From: Lachnospiraceae bacterium
GTDB taxonomy: Bacteria > Bacillota > Clostridia > Lachnospirales > Lachnospiraceae
Length of the DNA stretch: 11,579 nt
Direction: 5' to 3'
NCBI GenBank assembly: GCA_900754855.1
Contig: CAAEEI010000201.1
Coordinates: forward strand, 1-11,579
Shown here: positions 1-6,545 of the stretch, one piece after another
How the letters are laid out: each line of letters opens with the position of its first letter
How positions within the stretch are numbered: position 1 is the first letter of the stretch
Translations under genes and position numbers: made by a program
The notes under the pieces: generated by a model
Told to the model about the DNA's origin: nothing
Seen by the model: the letters and a program-made list of their open reading frames with translations, nothing else
The model's database searches: none

Positions 1-993
1 GAACAAAATGGCACAAAGGAACCATCTGAGAAAACAACAACAGAAAGTGCATCCAATACAGATAAGGGTGACCAGCCGGAATATGTAGAGGACGATGTGG
101 AATTACCGGATGATTTCGGCGATATGATTTATCCGCTGGAAGCATTGATGGTAGAAGCCTCCTCAAAAGGACTTCCATATTACAGTGAGGAATCCAGTGA
201 AGAAGAAGCAGATTCCTTCTGGTTTTCCATGGCGGTACTTAGTTCTCTGATGAACGATTATGTGAAAGATGTTACCGTAGATACGGACGATGAATATCTC
301 TATCTCAGCGAAGATACGGTAGATATGTATGCTTCGGCATTATATCATGCCTATAGCCAGGGAAATCTGGAATTTCCTGAGCTGACGGAAGACAACACCT
401 ATGCCACATATAGAGAAGATGATAATACCTACGGATTTCTCAGTGGCGATGTTGGTTTGATGGAAGCCCGCATTACGGACTGTGAAAAAGATGGAGAAGA
501 TTATCTGCTGATGGCAGAACTGGTAGATGAAGAATCGGACGAACCATATGGTAAATACGAAATTACCATCACGCCAAACCTCTACGATGGAGAAGATAAT
601 GCCTTTGCCTATTCTGTTTCCTCCTTTGAAGAAGTGGAAAGCGACGACCTGAAAGACGATGCGCCGGAAGCGGCTTCCACCGAAGATATGGAAGAAGATA
701 CCGAAGAAACGGAAGATACCGAGGAAACGGAGGCAACCACAGAAACTGAAGAAGAAGATGATGAACAGGCATCCATCTCCCAGGATGACGCTTTGGATCT
801 GGCAAAAGGCTACTATGGCGAAGAGGCAGAATATACCTATAAAGGAACAGTTACCGTAGGGGATTATGAATATTATGACTTTGGCGTTAAAGGAGATAAT
901 ATTTCTTCCACCGATGTATTGGTTTCTGCCAATGGACAGGATGTCATCGGCGGTATCCAAAATGACGACGGAAGCTGGTCTTTTGATCAGTAG
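1..993 (+). CDS. Acidic, probably exported protein of unknown function (5' end outside window)
   Basis: The reading frame is open from the first base of the window to the TAG at 991-993, so 330 C-terminal residues are visible and the real start lies to the left. An in-frame GTG at 97 has no good ribosome binding site and sits inside a hydrophilic stretch, so it is not the start. The visible protein begins with a Thr/Ser/Glu/Lys-rich linker, of the kind that often follows a lipoprotein signal. A globular Asp/Glu/Tyr-rich region follows, then a Glu/Thr repeat linker (about residues 219-258), then a C-terminal domain of about 70 residues rich in Tyr and Gly and ending in WSFDQ. The extreme acidity and the low-complexity linkers suggest an extracellular or cell-surface location; this is inference, because the signal peptide is out of view. 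I do not recognise a family and assign no function. The gene is convergent with the thioesterase, and a strong hairpin at 1066-1140 follows it. Confidence 0.8.
   Translation, partial: EQNGTKEPSEKTTTESASNTDKGDQPEYVEDDVELPDDFGDMIYPLEALMVEASSKGLPYYSEESSEEEADSFWFSMAVLSSLMNDYVKDVTVDTDDEYLYLSEDTVDMYASALYHAYSQGNLEFPELTEDNTYATYREDDNTYGFLSGDVGLMEARITDCEKDGEDYLLMAELVDEESDEPYGKYEITITPNLYDGEDNAFAYSVSSFEEVESDDLKDDAPEAASTEDMEEDTEETEDTEETEATTETEEEDDEQASISQDDALDLAKGYYGEEAEYTYKGTVTVGDYEYYDFGVKGDNISSTDVLVSANGQDVIGGIQNDDGSWSFDQ
678..772 (+). repeat. Low-complexity Glu/Thr-coding tract
   Basis: A purine-rich run of irregularly repeated GAAGAAGATACC / GAAACGGA-like units encodes an alternating Glu-Glu-Thr/Asp linker between two folded parts of the acidic protein. 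Such tracts are prone to length variation between strains by slippage or recombination. The repeat is imperfect and remains in frame. Confidence 0.7.
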
Positions 994-1065
994 AAGGATA
1001 ATTTAATCGCAAAAAGATACAAGAGAGAAACGAAAACACACTGGAAAAAAGAATACAGGAAATAA

Positions 1066-1140
1066 AAAGGCTGTTATGATTTATACCCTGCTTTGCTGCC
1101 GATAGGCAGAAGCGGAGCAGGGATAAAGATAACGGCCTTT
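1066..1140. terminator. Bidirectional intrinsic terminator between convergent genes
   Basis: The outer arms AAAGGCTGTTAT (1066-1077) and ATAACGGCCTTT (1129-1140) pair over 12 bp with one G-U. Inside them, 1081-1100 pairs with 1105-1126 (TTAT, CCCTGCT and CTGCC against GGCAG, AGCAGGG and ATAA, with small bulges) around a GATA loop. On the minus strand the hairpin is followed by GCCTTTTTATTT, a proper U-tract for the thioesterase, whose stop is about 30 nt away. On the plus strand the tail CCTTTCTTGTTTCTG is weaker but T-rich, so it probably also ends the acidic-protein transcript. Confidence 0.8.
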
Positions 1141-1170
1141 CTTGTTTCTGTGAATGGAATCATCAAATCA

Positions 1171-1662
1171 TCAATCTCCGTAAAAATGAAAACCTTCTTC
1201 CCGTTGTTTTGCCCGCAGATTTCTTCGGGTTTCGGCTCGTTCCCATTCTGCCCGGTCTTCTTCGGATTCCAGGATAAGCCGAGGCAGGGTGGCGGGATGA
1301 TTATGTTCATCCAGACCAATCAGAGTTAAAAACGCACGATTGATCAGCGCCCGATGTCCTTCGGTGTTTTCTACGTAAGTTTCAACTTTCACTTCCATGG
1401 AGGTGTTGCCTACGTGGGTAACTTTCCCGATAATTACAATAATATCTCGCTGAAAAGCGCCGCGCAGGAAGCGGAGATTGTCCACGGAAGCGGTGGTTAC
1501 GTTCATCTGGGAATGGCGTTTGGCCACCAGAGCGGCTACCTCATCAATCCATTGCATTAATACGCCTCCGAATAGACGTCCGGCATCATTTAAGTGTGTG
1601 GGGCGAATGATATGCACTGTTTCAACAACAGATTCTGCTACGGTTTTTGCACGAAATCCCAT
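1171..1662 (-). CDS. Hotdog-fold acyl-CoA thioesterase (YkhA/YciA-like)
   Basis: The gene encodes a 163-residue single hotdog-domain acyl-CoA hydrolase, which releases free fatty acid and CoA in the cytoplasm and acts as a homo-oligomer in this family. The signature lies at residues 24-50 (HLNDAGRLFGGVLMQWIDEVA): N25 and D40 are the usual catalytic pair, and the GG of LFGG caps the central helix. The stretch TTASVDNLRFL (56-66) is the typical second strand. The charged C-terminal tail (about 130-163) is a common extension. The frame is open up to 1830, but translation should start at the ATG 1662-1660, because AAGGAGG lies just upstream (about 1675-1669) and homology to the family begins there. 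The gene is monocistronic: convergent with the acidic protein and divergent from the CdaR-like regulator. Its promoter region carries direct repeats (1688-1817), so it is probably regulated. The acyl-chain preference cannot be read from the sequence. Confidence 0.92.
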   Translation of the reverse strand: MGFRAKTVAESVVETVHIIRPTHLNDAGRLFGGVLMQWIDEVAALVAKRHSQMNVTTASVDNLRFLRGAFQRDIIVIIGKVTHVGNTSMEVKVETYVENTEGHRALINRAFLTLIGLDEHNHPATLPRLILESEEDRAEWERAETRRNLRAKQREEGFHFYGD

Positions 1663-1687
1663 GGGGCTCCTCCTTAACGATTTTGTC

Positions 1688-1817
1688 AAAAAATATAATG
1701 TTAAAATGATATTGCTCAAAATAAATGCAGTGTTAAAAACGACATTGTTTAAAATAAATGCAGTGTTAATACCGCGCCTGTTTAAAGACGGTAATAGTAA
1801 AAATATAATACAGTGTA
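1688..1817. repeat. Iteron-like direct repeats in the thioesterase/cdaR divergent region
   Basis: The 19-bp unit AAAATAAATGCAGTGTTAA occurs identically at 1718-1736 and 1751-1769, a spacing of 33 bp, or about three helical turns. A degenerate copy at about 1688-1706 (AAAATATAATGTTAAAA) and another at 1799-1817 (AAATATAATACAGTGTA) flank them. The 14 bp after each core are also similar. The array covers and precedes the thioesterase promoter, so it is best read as a set of regulator binding sites. The regulator is unknown; I do not see the FapR-type palindrome known from Bacillus lipid genes. Confidence 0.7.
1692..1719 (-). promoter_or_regulatory. Candidate promoter of the thioesterase gene
   Basis: Read on the minus strand, TTGAGC (1719-1714) and TATATT (1697-1692) are separated by 16 bp. 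This places transcription start near 1685, about 10 bp before the AAGGAGG. The -35 element abuts one of the direct repeats, so a protein bound there would overlap the promoter. Confidence 0.5.
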
Positions 1818-1845
1818 CGGAAGTTGTCAATTTTCTCAGGAACTA

Positions 1846-1874
1846 TTGTATTTTCTGTTCCTTTCTCCTATAGT
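1846..1874 (+). promoter_or_regulatory. Candidate promoter of the CdaR-like regulator, with flanking dyad
   Basis: TTGTAT (1846-1851) and TATAGT (1869-1874) are spaced by 17 bp, giving a start near 1881 and a leader of about 90 nt. The -35 box lies between the arms of an inverted repeat, AGGAAC (1838-1843) and GTTCCT (1857-1862), a possible autoregulatory operator. The leader also holds a direct repeat, GAAAATCAAC / GAAAATTAAC (1883-1892, 1897-1906). Confidence 0.5.
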
Positions 1875-1972
1875 AAAGTTAAGAAAATCAACAGCAGAAA
1901 ATTAACTTGTGAAAAAGACCTGAAGGATAAGGCAGAAAAAGAAAGAAAAAAGTGGAAAATGAGGCAGGGGTT

Positions 1973-3109
1973 ATGTATATTTCAAAAGAAACGGCACAGG
2001 AGATTGTAGAAGAAATCGGGAGAGAGATCGGGGCGCATATTAACCTGATGGATGAACATGGAAAGATTATTGCCAGTACGGACGCTTCTCGGATTGGAAA
2101 TCCTCATGAAGGCGCGAAAAAAATAATCCGGGAAGGACTCGGGGAATTATATATTACCAGAGAGATGGAAAATGCTACGACGAAACAGGGGATCAATCTG
2201 CCGCTGGTGGTCGATGGCAAGATGACCGGGGTCGTGGGAATAACCGGCGACCGGGAAAAAGTGTATGGGTATGGAAATATCGTACGGAGAATGACGGAGA
2301 TTCTGATTTCGGATAGTATGCAAAAAGATGCCAAGCGTTATGTGCGAAGACAACGTTACTATTTATTGGAAGAATGGCTGGAGAATAACGGGACTGCTTA
2401 CCGCAGAGATTTTCTCAAGCGGGCAGAAAAGATGGGGATAGACCTGACCATTTCTTACCGTGTGATGGTTTTGCTGTTTGCAGAGTACAGAGAACTTTCC
2501 GATACCTTTGAAGGACAGCGGCTGTTAGAGCAGATGGAAGCCACCATTCGCCATGAGACAGAACGGCAGCAGATTCTTTATCTTCGGGAGCCTACCCGGC
2601 AGATCTGCATTCTTCCCTGGTGTTCTTCAGAACATATGGCCGCCGTTGCAGAGAAATTCAGTAAGATGATCAGACAAAAATATCATAAAAATCTGGCGGT
2701 GGGTTACGATAGTGGGAAAAAAAGAGAAACACCCATGAAAAGATGCGTTTATGAAGCGGAAAAAGCAGCCGATCAGGCTCTGCTGTCGATAAAGAATATC
2801 ATTGGATATGACGAGATGGGAATGGAATTGTTTTTAAATGAAATTTCTTATAATACGATGGAAGACTACCTTACTCAGTTGTTTGGAGAAACAGAAGGGG
2901 AAAAACTCAGTGACTATATGAAATTAATTGAAATGTATTTTCTCTGCGAAGGATCCCTCCAACAGATGGCAAGCCGTCTTTTCATTCATAAAAATACAGT
3001 GCAGTATAAACTGAATAAATTATGGGAAATCACCGGAAAAAATATTCGGGTACCGTCCGGGGCGGCCGTGTTTGCCATGGCATGGAAATTTTATCAGTAT
3101 ATGCAGTGA
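1973..3109 (+). CDS. CdaR/PucR-type sugar-diacid-responsive transcriptional regulator
   Basis: The product is a cytoplasmic regulator of 378 residues, close to the usual length of the CdaR family. Residues 1-130 form the putative sugar-diacid recognition domain; INLMDEHGKIIASTD (23-37), HEGA (45-48) and KQGINLPLVVDGKMTGVVGITG (71-92) match the family pattern. A middle region (about 150-290) has the loose GGDEF-like fold seen in this family. A PucR-type helix-turn-helix occupies about 318-357, with GSLQQMASRLFIHKNTVQYKLNKL typical of the HTH_30 motif. The ATG at 1973 follows GAGGCAGGGG and gives the usual MYISKETAQ start; an in-frame GTG at 1952 would add seven residues and cannot be excluded. 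E. coli CdaR activates glucarate, galactarate and glycerate genes. The glycerate kinase downstream fits that role, so glycerate or a sugar diacid is the inferred effector. The likely target is the inverted repeat at 3124-3177. Confidence 0.88.
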   Translation: MYISKETAQEIVEEIGREIGAHINLMDEHGKIIASTDASRIGNPHEGAKKIIREGLGELYITREMENATTKQGINLPLVVDGKMTGVVGITGDREKVYGYGNIVRRMTEILISDSMQKDAKRYVRRQRYYLLEEWLENNGTAYRRDFLKRAEKMGIDLTISYRVMVLLFAEYRELSDTFEGQRLLEQMEATIRHETERQQILYLREPTRQICILPWCSSEHMAAVAEKFSKMIRQKYHKNLAVGYDSGKKRETPMKRCVYEAEKAADQALLSIKNIIGYDEMGMELFLNEISYNTMEDYLTQLFGETEGEKLSDYMKLIEMYFLCEGSLQQMASRLFIHKNTVQYKLNKLWEITGKNIRVPSGAAVFAMAWKFYQYMQ

Positions 3110-3123
3110 AATCCAGGCGATGA

Positions 3124-3177
3124 AATATGTTATGAAGACTATAAAATAAGGATAAAATATAGTTTCAATAACATATT
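3124..3177. promoter_or_regulatory. Long inverted repeat, candidate CdaR operator
   Basis: The arms 3124-3143 and 3158-3177 are complementary at 17 of 20 positions. The outer ten are perfect (AATATGTTAT / ATAACATATT) and the inner six are perfect (ACTATA-type), around a 14-nt AT-rich spacer. The arms are too AT-rich for an intrinsic terminator and no U-tract follows. The repeat lies just upstream of a poor promoter for the hydrolase gene, where an activator would bind. Its assignment to the adjacent CdaR-like protein is inference. Confidence 0.5.
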
Positions 3178-3196
3178 ATTTTGCCCGTTTTTATTG

Positions 3197-3255
3197 TAGG
3201 ATAGAGGTACAAGAACATAAGCACCGCATTGTGCTGAAGGATTTTATGAAGGAGG
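3197..3255 (+). promoter_or_regulatory. Weak promoter, leader hairpin and strong RBS of the hydrolase gene
   Basis: TAGGAT (3197-3202) is the best -10 candidate. At 17 bp upstream there is only TATTAT, which is unlike a -35 box, so an activator is probably needed. The leader contains a small stem, AGCAC (3220-3224) with GTGCT (3231-3235) and a 6-nt loop. It is followed by AAGGAGGT (3249-3256), which fixes the ATG at 3263. Confidence 0.35.
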
Positions 3256-3262
3256 TTATCTT

Positions 3263-4075
3263 ATGCCTGTATTTAAAACTAACGATAATGTAGAGATTTA
3301 TTATGAAGTGAAAGGACAGGGACGTCCATTATTTCTGTTACCGGGATGGACATGTACGACAAAATTCTGGAAATATAATATTGATGAACTGGCAAAAACC
3401 TGTAAAGTAATCGCTATGGATATGCGTGGACACGGAGAATCGGAAAAAGTGATGCACAGCCACAGAATTTCCCGCTATGCCATGGATGTAAAAAATCTGC
3501 TGGATCATCTGGAAGTAGAAGACGTGACCGTACTGGGATGGTCCATGGGTGCGTCCATACTCTGGAGTTATATTGAATTATTCGGTCATCACCGCATCAG
3601 CGGCCTGGTTTGTGTAGACCAGTCTCCGGCACAGTATACCGGACCGGACTGGATGTGGGGACAGAAAGGCTGCTACGATATGGAAATGTTTATTCGCACC
3701 TGCTACGATATTAAATATGATCCAAGGGGAGCGGCAGAAGGACTGGCTTATGCCTGCCTGCACCATACTCCGTCAGAAGAAGAAGTAAAATTCATTGCCG
3801 ATGAGATTTCCAAATGTCCGCCATATGTTCGCATTGAGATCATGAGAGACCATACTAATCTGGATTGGAGAGACTTCATTCCGCACATCGACCTGCCTAC
3901 GCTGGTTTGTGTTGCCCGTAACAGCAATGTCTTTGACTGGCACGGCAGCGCATGGGTTGGTGAAAATGTACCGGGAGCAAAAACCGTATTCTTTGAAAAT
4001 TCCGGTCATATGCTTTTCTGGGAAGAACCAGATAAATTTAATGCAACAGTAGCAGATTTCGTACAGAATCATTAA
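3263..4075 (+). CDS. Alpha/beta-hydrolase fold enzyme (esterase/lactonase-like)
   Basis: The product is a complete cytoplasmic alpha/beta hydrolase of 270 residues with no signal peptide. The oxyanion region is LLPGWTCTTKFW (25-36), the DMRGHGES motif is at 53-60, the nucleophile elbow GWSMG is at 92-96 with S94, and the catalytic histidine is H249 in NSGHMLFWEEP. The acid should follow the strand LPTLVCVARN (211-220). D225 is the nearest candidate, but the usual G-x-x-D after that strand is absent, so the acid is uncertain. The lid region (about 125-200) is rich in Trp, Tyr and Cys. It lies between a CdaR-like regulator and a glycerate kinase, 118 bp ahead of the kinase, and the three genes are probably co-regulated. 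A sugar-acid lactone or a glycerate ester as substrate is a context guess; the sequence itself shows only the hydrolase fold. Confidence 0.85.
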   Translation: MPVFKTNDNVEIYYEVKGQGRPLFLLPGWTCTTKFWKYNIDELAKTCKVIAMDMRGHGESEKVMHSHRISRYAMDVKNLLDHLEVEDVTVLGWSMGASILWSYIELFGHHRISGLVCVDQSPAQYTGPDWMWGQKGCYDMEMFIRTCYDIKYDPRGAAEGLAYACLHHTPSEEEVKFIADEISKCPPYVRIEIMRDHTNLDWRDFIPHIDLPTLVCVARNSNVFDWHGSAWVGENVPGAKTVFFENSGHMLFWEEPDKFNATVADFVQNH

Positions 4076-4100
4076 ACAACTTTCGGACAACGAAAAATGG

Positions 4101-4128
4101 AGGCATGTGGGCGCTGTCCTGCATGCCT
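4101..4128 (+). other. Intergenic RNA hairpin between hydrolase and glycerate kinase
   Basis: AGGCATG (4101-4107) pairs perfectly with CATGCCT (4122-4128). The stem continues through T-G, G-T, G-C and G-C pairs to a 6-nt loop, for about 11 bp in all. Only AAAAA follows on the plus strand, so it is not a classical terminator for this direction. It may tune relative expression or mRNA stability of the two genes, or cause partial termination. Confidence 0.5.
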
Positions 4129-4193
4129 TCAAAAATACAGACCGATGTACCGGAAGAAATAAAAAAGGAAATCAGTAGAAAGAAGGAAGAGAA

Positions 4194-5438
4194 ATGTCCG
4201 TCAGATTACGTCAGGATGCAGAACAGATCATCAGAGAGTCCATTGCCCGGGTACTCCCCGATGCAGCGGTAATCAAAGCGCTGGAAAACAAAGAATTTTC
4301 CGGCGGAAAAGTTTATCTTGCCGCCGTAGGAAAAGCAGCATGGCAGATGGCGCGGGCAGCAACGGCGCAGTTGGGAGAAAAACTGGAACGGGGTATTGTG
4401 GTAACGAAGTACGGACATGCAAAGGGAAGGCTTGACCGGGTGCAGTGCTATGAAGGGGGACATCCCGTTCCCGATGAAAATTCTTTCCGGGGAACAGAAG
4501 CGATTCTGGAGATGACAGCAGAGCTGACACAGGAGGATACGGTGCTGTTTCTCCTTTCCGGCGGCGGTTCAGCGCTGTTTGAGCAGCCTCTGGTACCTCT
4601 GGAAGAACTTCAGGATATTACCGCCCAGCTTCTTGCCAGCGGCGCAGATATTGTGGAAATGAACACGATTCGAAAACGCCTTTCCGGAGTAAAAGGTGGA
4701 AAATTTGCCCTGCATTGCGCGCCTGCCAGGATATTTTCTGTCGTTCTCAGCGATATTATCGGTGATCCTCTGGATATGATCGCATCGGGACCAGCCTGTC
4801 CGGACAGCAGCTCATCTGCCGAGGCGCTGGCCATTGCAGATAAATATCATTTGCGGCTGAGTCAGCAGACACGGAAACTTCTGGAACAGGAAACACCGAA
4901 GATCATCGAGAATACAGAAACCATCATCAGTGGAAGCGTACGGGAACTTTGTGCGTCAGCAGCCGAAGAATGCCGTAATCTTGGTTATGAACCATTGATT
5001 CTGACCGAGCAGTTAAACTGTGAAGCCAGAGAAGCCGGCGTTTTTCTTTCTTCCATAGCCAAAACCTACGAAGGAACAGGGAAAAAACTGGCATTTATTG
5101 CCGGTGGAGAAACTGTGGTGCATGTAAAAGGTAAAGGAAAAGGCGGACGCAACCAGGAGATGGCCCTGGCGGCGGCAGATGGTCTTTCCGGTTTGAAACA
5201 TGCAGCCTTTTTCAGCGTGGGCAGCGACGGAACCGACGGTCCGACGGATGCAGCCGGCGGCTATGTCGATGGCAGTACGAAAACGCAGCTGGCCCAAAAG
5301 GGAGCCGATCTTTATACTTTTCTGGAAGAGAATAATGCCTATGAGGCATTAAAACTGTGCGATGGCCTGATTATCACCGGACCGACAGGAACCAATGTCA
5401 ACGACCTGTCCGTACTGCTGCTGCAGGGGCAGGACTGA
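4194..5438 (+). CDS. Class II glycerate 2-kinase (DUF4147 / MOFRL family)
   Basis: This 414-residue protein belongs to the family that phosphorylates D-glycerate with ATP to 2-phosphoglycerate, which enters glycolysis directly. The N-terminal Rossmann-like DUF4147 domain spans about 1-235, with VGKAAWQM (45-52, K47 in the conserved lysine position), GGHPVPDENS (88-97), LLSGGGSALFE (120-130), NTIRKRLSGVKGGK (157-170) and SDIIGDPLDMIASGP (186-200). The C-terminal MOFRL domain spans about 295-410, with GGETVV (304-309), GKGKGGRNQE (313-322, R319), SDGTDGPTDAAGG (344-356) and TGPTGTNVNDL (395-405). All the motifs expected of an active enzyme appear present. AAGGAAG (4183-4189) precedes the ATG. 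Older annotations of the family as hydroxypyruvate reductase are generally considered wrong. The gene ends the CdaR module and is convergent with the SorC regulator. Confidence 0.93.
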   Translation: MSVRLRQDAEQIIRESIARVLPDAAVIKALENKEFSGGKVYLAAVGKAAWQMARAATAQLGEKLERGIVVTKYGHAKGRLDRVQCYEGGHPVPDENSFRGTEAILEMTAELTQEDTVLFLLSGGGSALFEQPLVPLEELQDITAQLLASGADIVEMNTIRKRLSGVKGGKFALHCAPARIFSVVLSDIIGDPLDMIASGPACPDSSSSAEALAIADKYHLRLSQQTRKLLEQETPKIIENTETIISGSVRELCASAAEECRNLGYEPLILTEQLNCEAREAGVFLSSIAKTYEGTGKKLAFIAGGETVVHVKGKGKGGRNQEMALAAADGLSGLKHAAFFSVGSDGTDGPTDAAGGYVDGSTKTQLAQKGADLYTFLEENNAYEALKLCDGLIITGPTGTNVNDLSVLLLQGQD

Positions 5439-5443
5439 TTAGC

Positions 5444-5457
5444 CGGTAAAAATACCG
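5444..5457. terminator. Weak hairpin between convergent glycerate kinase and SorC genes
   Basis: CGGTA (5444-5448) and TACCG (5453-5457) form a 5-bp stem with an AAAA tetraloop in the 43-bp gap between the two stop codons. There is no clear U-tract on either strand (the plus side continues GAAAACC), so termination activity is doubtful. It is the only symmetric element in the gap. Confidence 0.3.
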
Positions 5458-5481
5458 AAAACCAGTCCGCTGAATCTGCGT

Positions 5482-6420
5482 TTATTTTAATAATTCCTCC
5501 GCCGTAGGAGCGTCAATATAGAGGCTGTCCGCCAGCCCTCCTTTGAGGGCTGCCCGGATGACCTCTGTTTTTGCTTTCCCCGAAACCACCAGAAGTTTAT
5601 TGGGGATTTTTTTTATGGTATCAAGAGACGCTCCGACTACACGGTTGTCCATTTCCTGGTCAAACACCCTGCCATCCCGGTTGAGAAAATGTGAGCAGCA
5701 ATCGCCGATGGCGCCGCGATAAATCATATCCTCATATTCTTCAGAGGTAATCATCCCCATCTCATATAAAACAGAAGGCCTCTCCAGATTCCCCACAGAA
5801 AAGATCGCCGTATCACAGACTTCCGCCATGGAAAGAACATGGGCAATCTGAGAATCCTGTTTTAAAGCGTCCACAATGAACGGCTTTTCCACCATGGCAG
5901 GAGCAGGAATCTGATAGGCAGTTCCGCCCACACATTCCGCAAAGCTGCTCAGGATGGACAGCGCATTGGACTCGTACACAGCCCGGGAAAATCCTCCGGC
6001 AAGCTGAATGACGGACACCCCTTTTCGTTTAAGTTTAGGCAGTTGTCTGGTGAGCGTCGTCAGCGTATGCCCGTAAAATACGCCGAGAATACTGTCATTT
6101 TTAATATAACGCGGAAGATCTTCAATGAGTGCGGCACAGACATCCTGCAGAAGAATCTGCGGATTACCTACCAGATCAGGGACGATTACCGCCCGTTTAA
6201 TCGGGTAGGCAGAAATCAATTCTTTTTCCAGAGAAGTATCGTTTAAAATCGAATCTTTAATGCGAACCTCTATGATTCCCATATCCATGGCCGCTTTTAA
6301 AATCCGACTGACGGTAGCTTTACTTATCCCTTCCCGACTGGCAATTTCCAGTTGTGTGTAGTTCATTTCATAATGCATCTTGGCGATGCGTATCATCTGA
6401 TTTAATTTATTGGTATCCAT
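5482..6420 (-). CDS. SorC/DeoR-family sugar-binding transcriptional regulator
   Basis: The product is a cytoplasmic repressor or activator of 312 residues, the normal SorC-family length. The N-terminal helix-turn-helix lies at about 20-50, with MNYTQLEIASREGISKATVSRIL-type sequence, followed by the short strand IIEVRI. The rest (about 60-312) is the NagB-like sugar-phosphate-binding domain: VIQLAGGFSR (137-146) and IPAPAMVE (171-178) are typical, and so is the GAIGD ... NRDGR segment about 55 residues later. These proteins bind phosphorylated sugars and are usually tetramers. The gene is divergent from the dehydrogenase-kinase operon across 269 bp containing three matching dyads, so it is the probable regulator of that operon. 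GAGGG precedes the ATG 6420-6418. The effector is likely the phosphate product or substrate of the neighbouring kinase; this is inference. Confidence 0.92.
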   Translation of the reverse strand: MDTNKLNQMIRIAKMHYEMNYTQLEIASREGISKATVSRILKAAMDMGIIEVRIKDSILNDTSLEKELISAYPIKRAVIVPDLVGNPQILLQDVCAALIEDLPRYIKNDSILGVFYGHTLTTLTRQLPKLKRKGVSVIQLAGGFSRAVYESNALSILSSFAECVGGTAYQIPAPAMVEKPFIVDALKQDSQIAHVLSMAEVCDTAIFSVGNLERPSVLYEMGMITSEEYEDMIYRGAIGDCCSHFLNRDGRVFDQEMDNRVVGASLDTIKKIPNKLLVVSGKAKTEVIRAALKGGLADSLYIDAPTAEELLK

Positions 6421-6456
6421 AATTTCCCTCTTTTTGTAAAAGATTTTTTCAGTGCA

Positions 6457-6483
6457 GTACGAATATTTTAGTACGCATATTTT
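6457..6483. repeat. 13-bp tandem direct repeat in the SorC leader
   Basis: GTACGAATATTTT (6457-6469) and GTACGCATATTTT (6471-6483) differ at one base and have a period of 14 bp. The first copy plus the next GTAC also forms an imperfect dyad (GTAC..AA..TT..GTAC, 6457-6474). The position just downstream of the putative SorC start site suggests a second operator, perhaps for autoregulation. Confidence 0.5.
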
Positions 6484-6494
6484 TCCTGTTATCT

Positions 6495-6523
6495 ACTATA
6501 TCATATTTTATGCAGATTCTTCA
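6495..6523 (-). promoter_or_regulatory. Candidate promoter of the SorC regulator (extended -10)
   Basis: On the minus strand TGA-TATAGT (6503-6495) forms an extended -10 element, and TGAAGA (6523-6518) lies 17 bp upstream as a weak -35. Transcription would begin near 6488 and run through the direct repeat at 6457-6483 before the start codon at 6420. Confidence 0.45.
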
Positions 6524-6545
6524 TCTCTTCTTCACTGGAAATTCT

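Noticed and set aside
340..960. 206-residue open frame on the minus strand opposite the acidic protein
   Set aside because: It is the Phe/Ile-rich mirror of the acidic coding sequence, has no ribosome binding site, and lies wholly inside a better-supported gene.
1718..1769. CRISPR array
   Set aside because: Only two identical 19-bp units with a 14-bp gap that is itself similar between copies; no cas genes.
1688..1817. Replication-origin or plasmid iterons
   Set aside because: No initiator gene or DnaA-box cluster nearby; the repeats sit on a gene promoter, so operator sites are more likely.
1663..1830. Longer thioesterase with 56 extra N-terminal residues
   Set aside because: The extension translates the AT-rich direct repeats; family similarity and a perfect AAGGAGG both place the start at 1662.
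1952..1954. GTG start for the CdaR-like gene
   Set aside because: The preceding A-rich sequence is a poor ribosome binding site and the family normally begins at the MYISKE-type position; kept only as an alternative.
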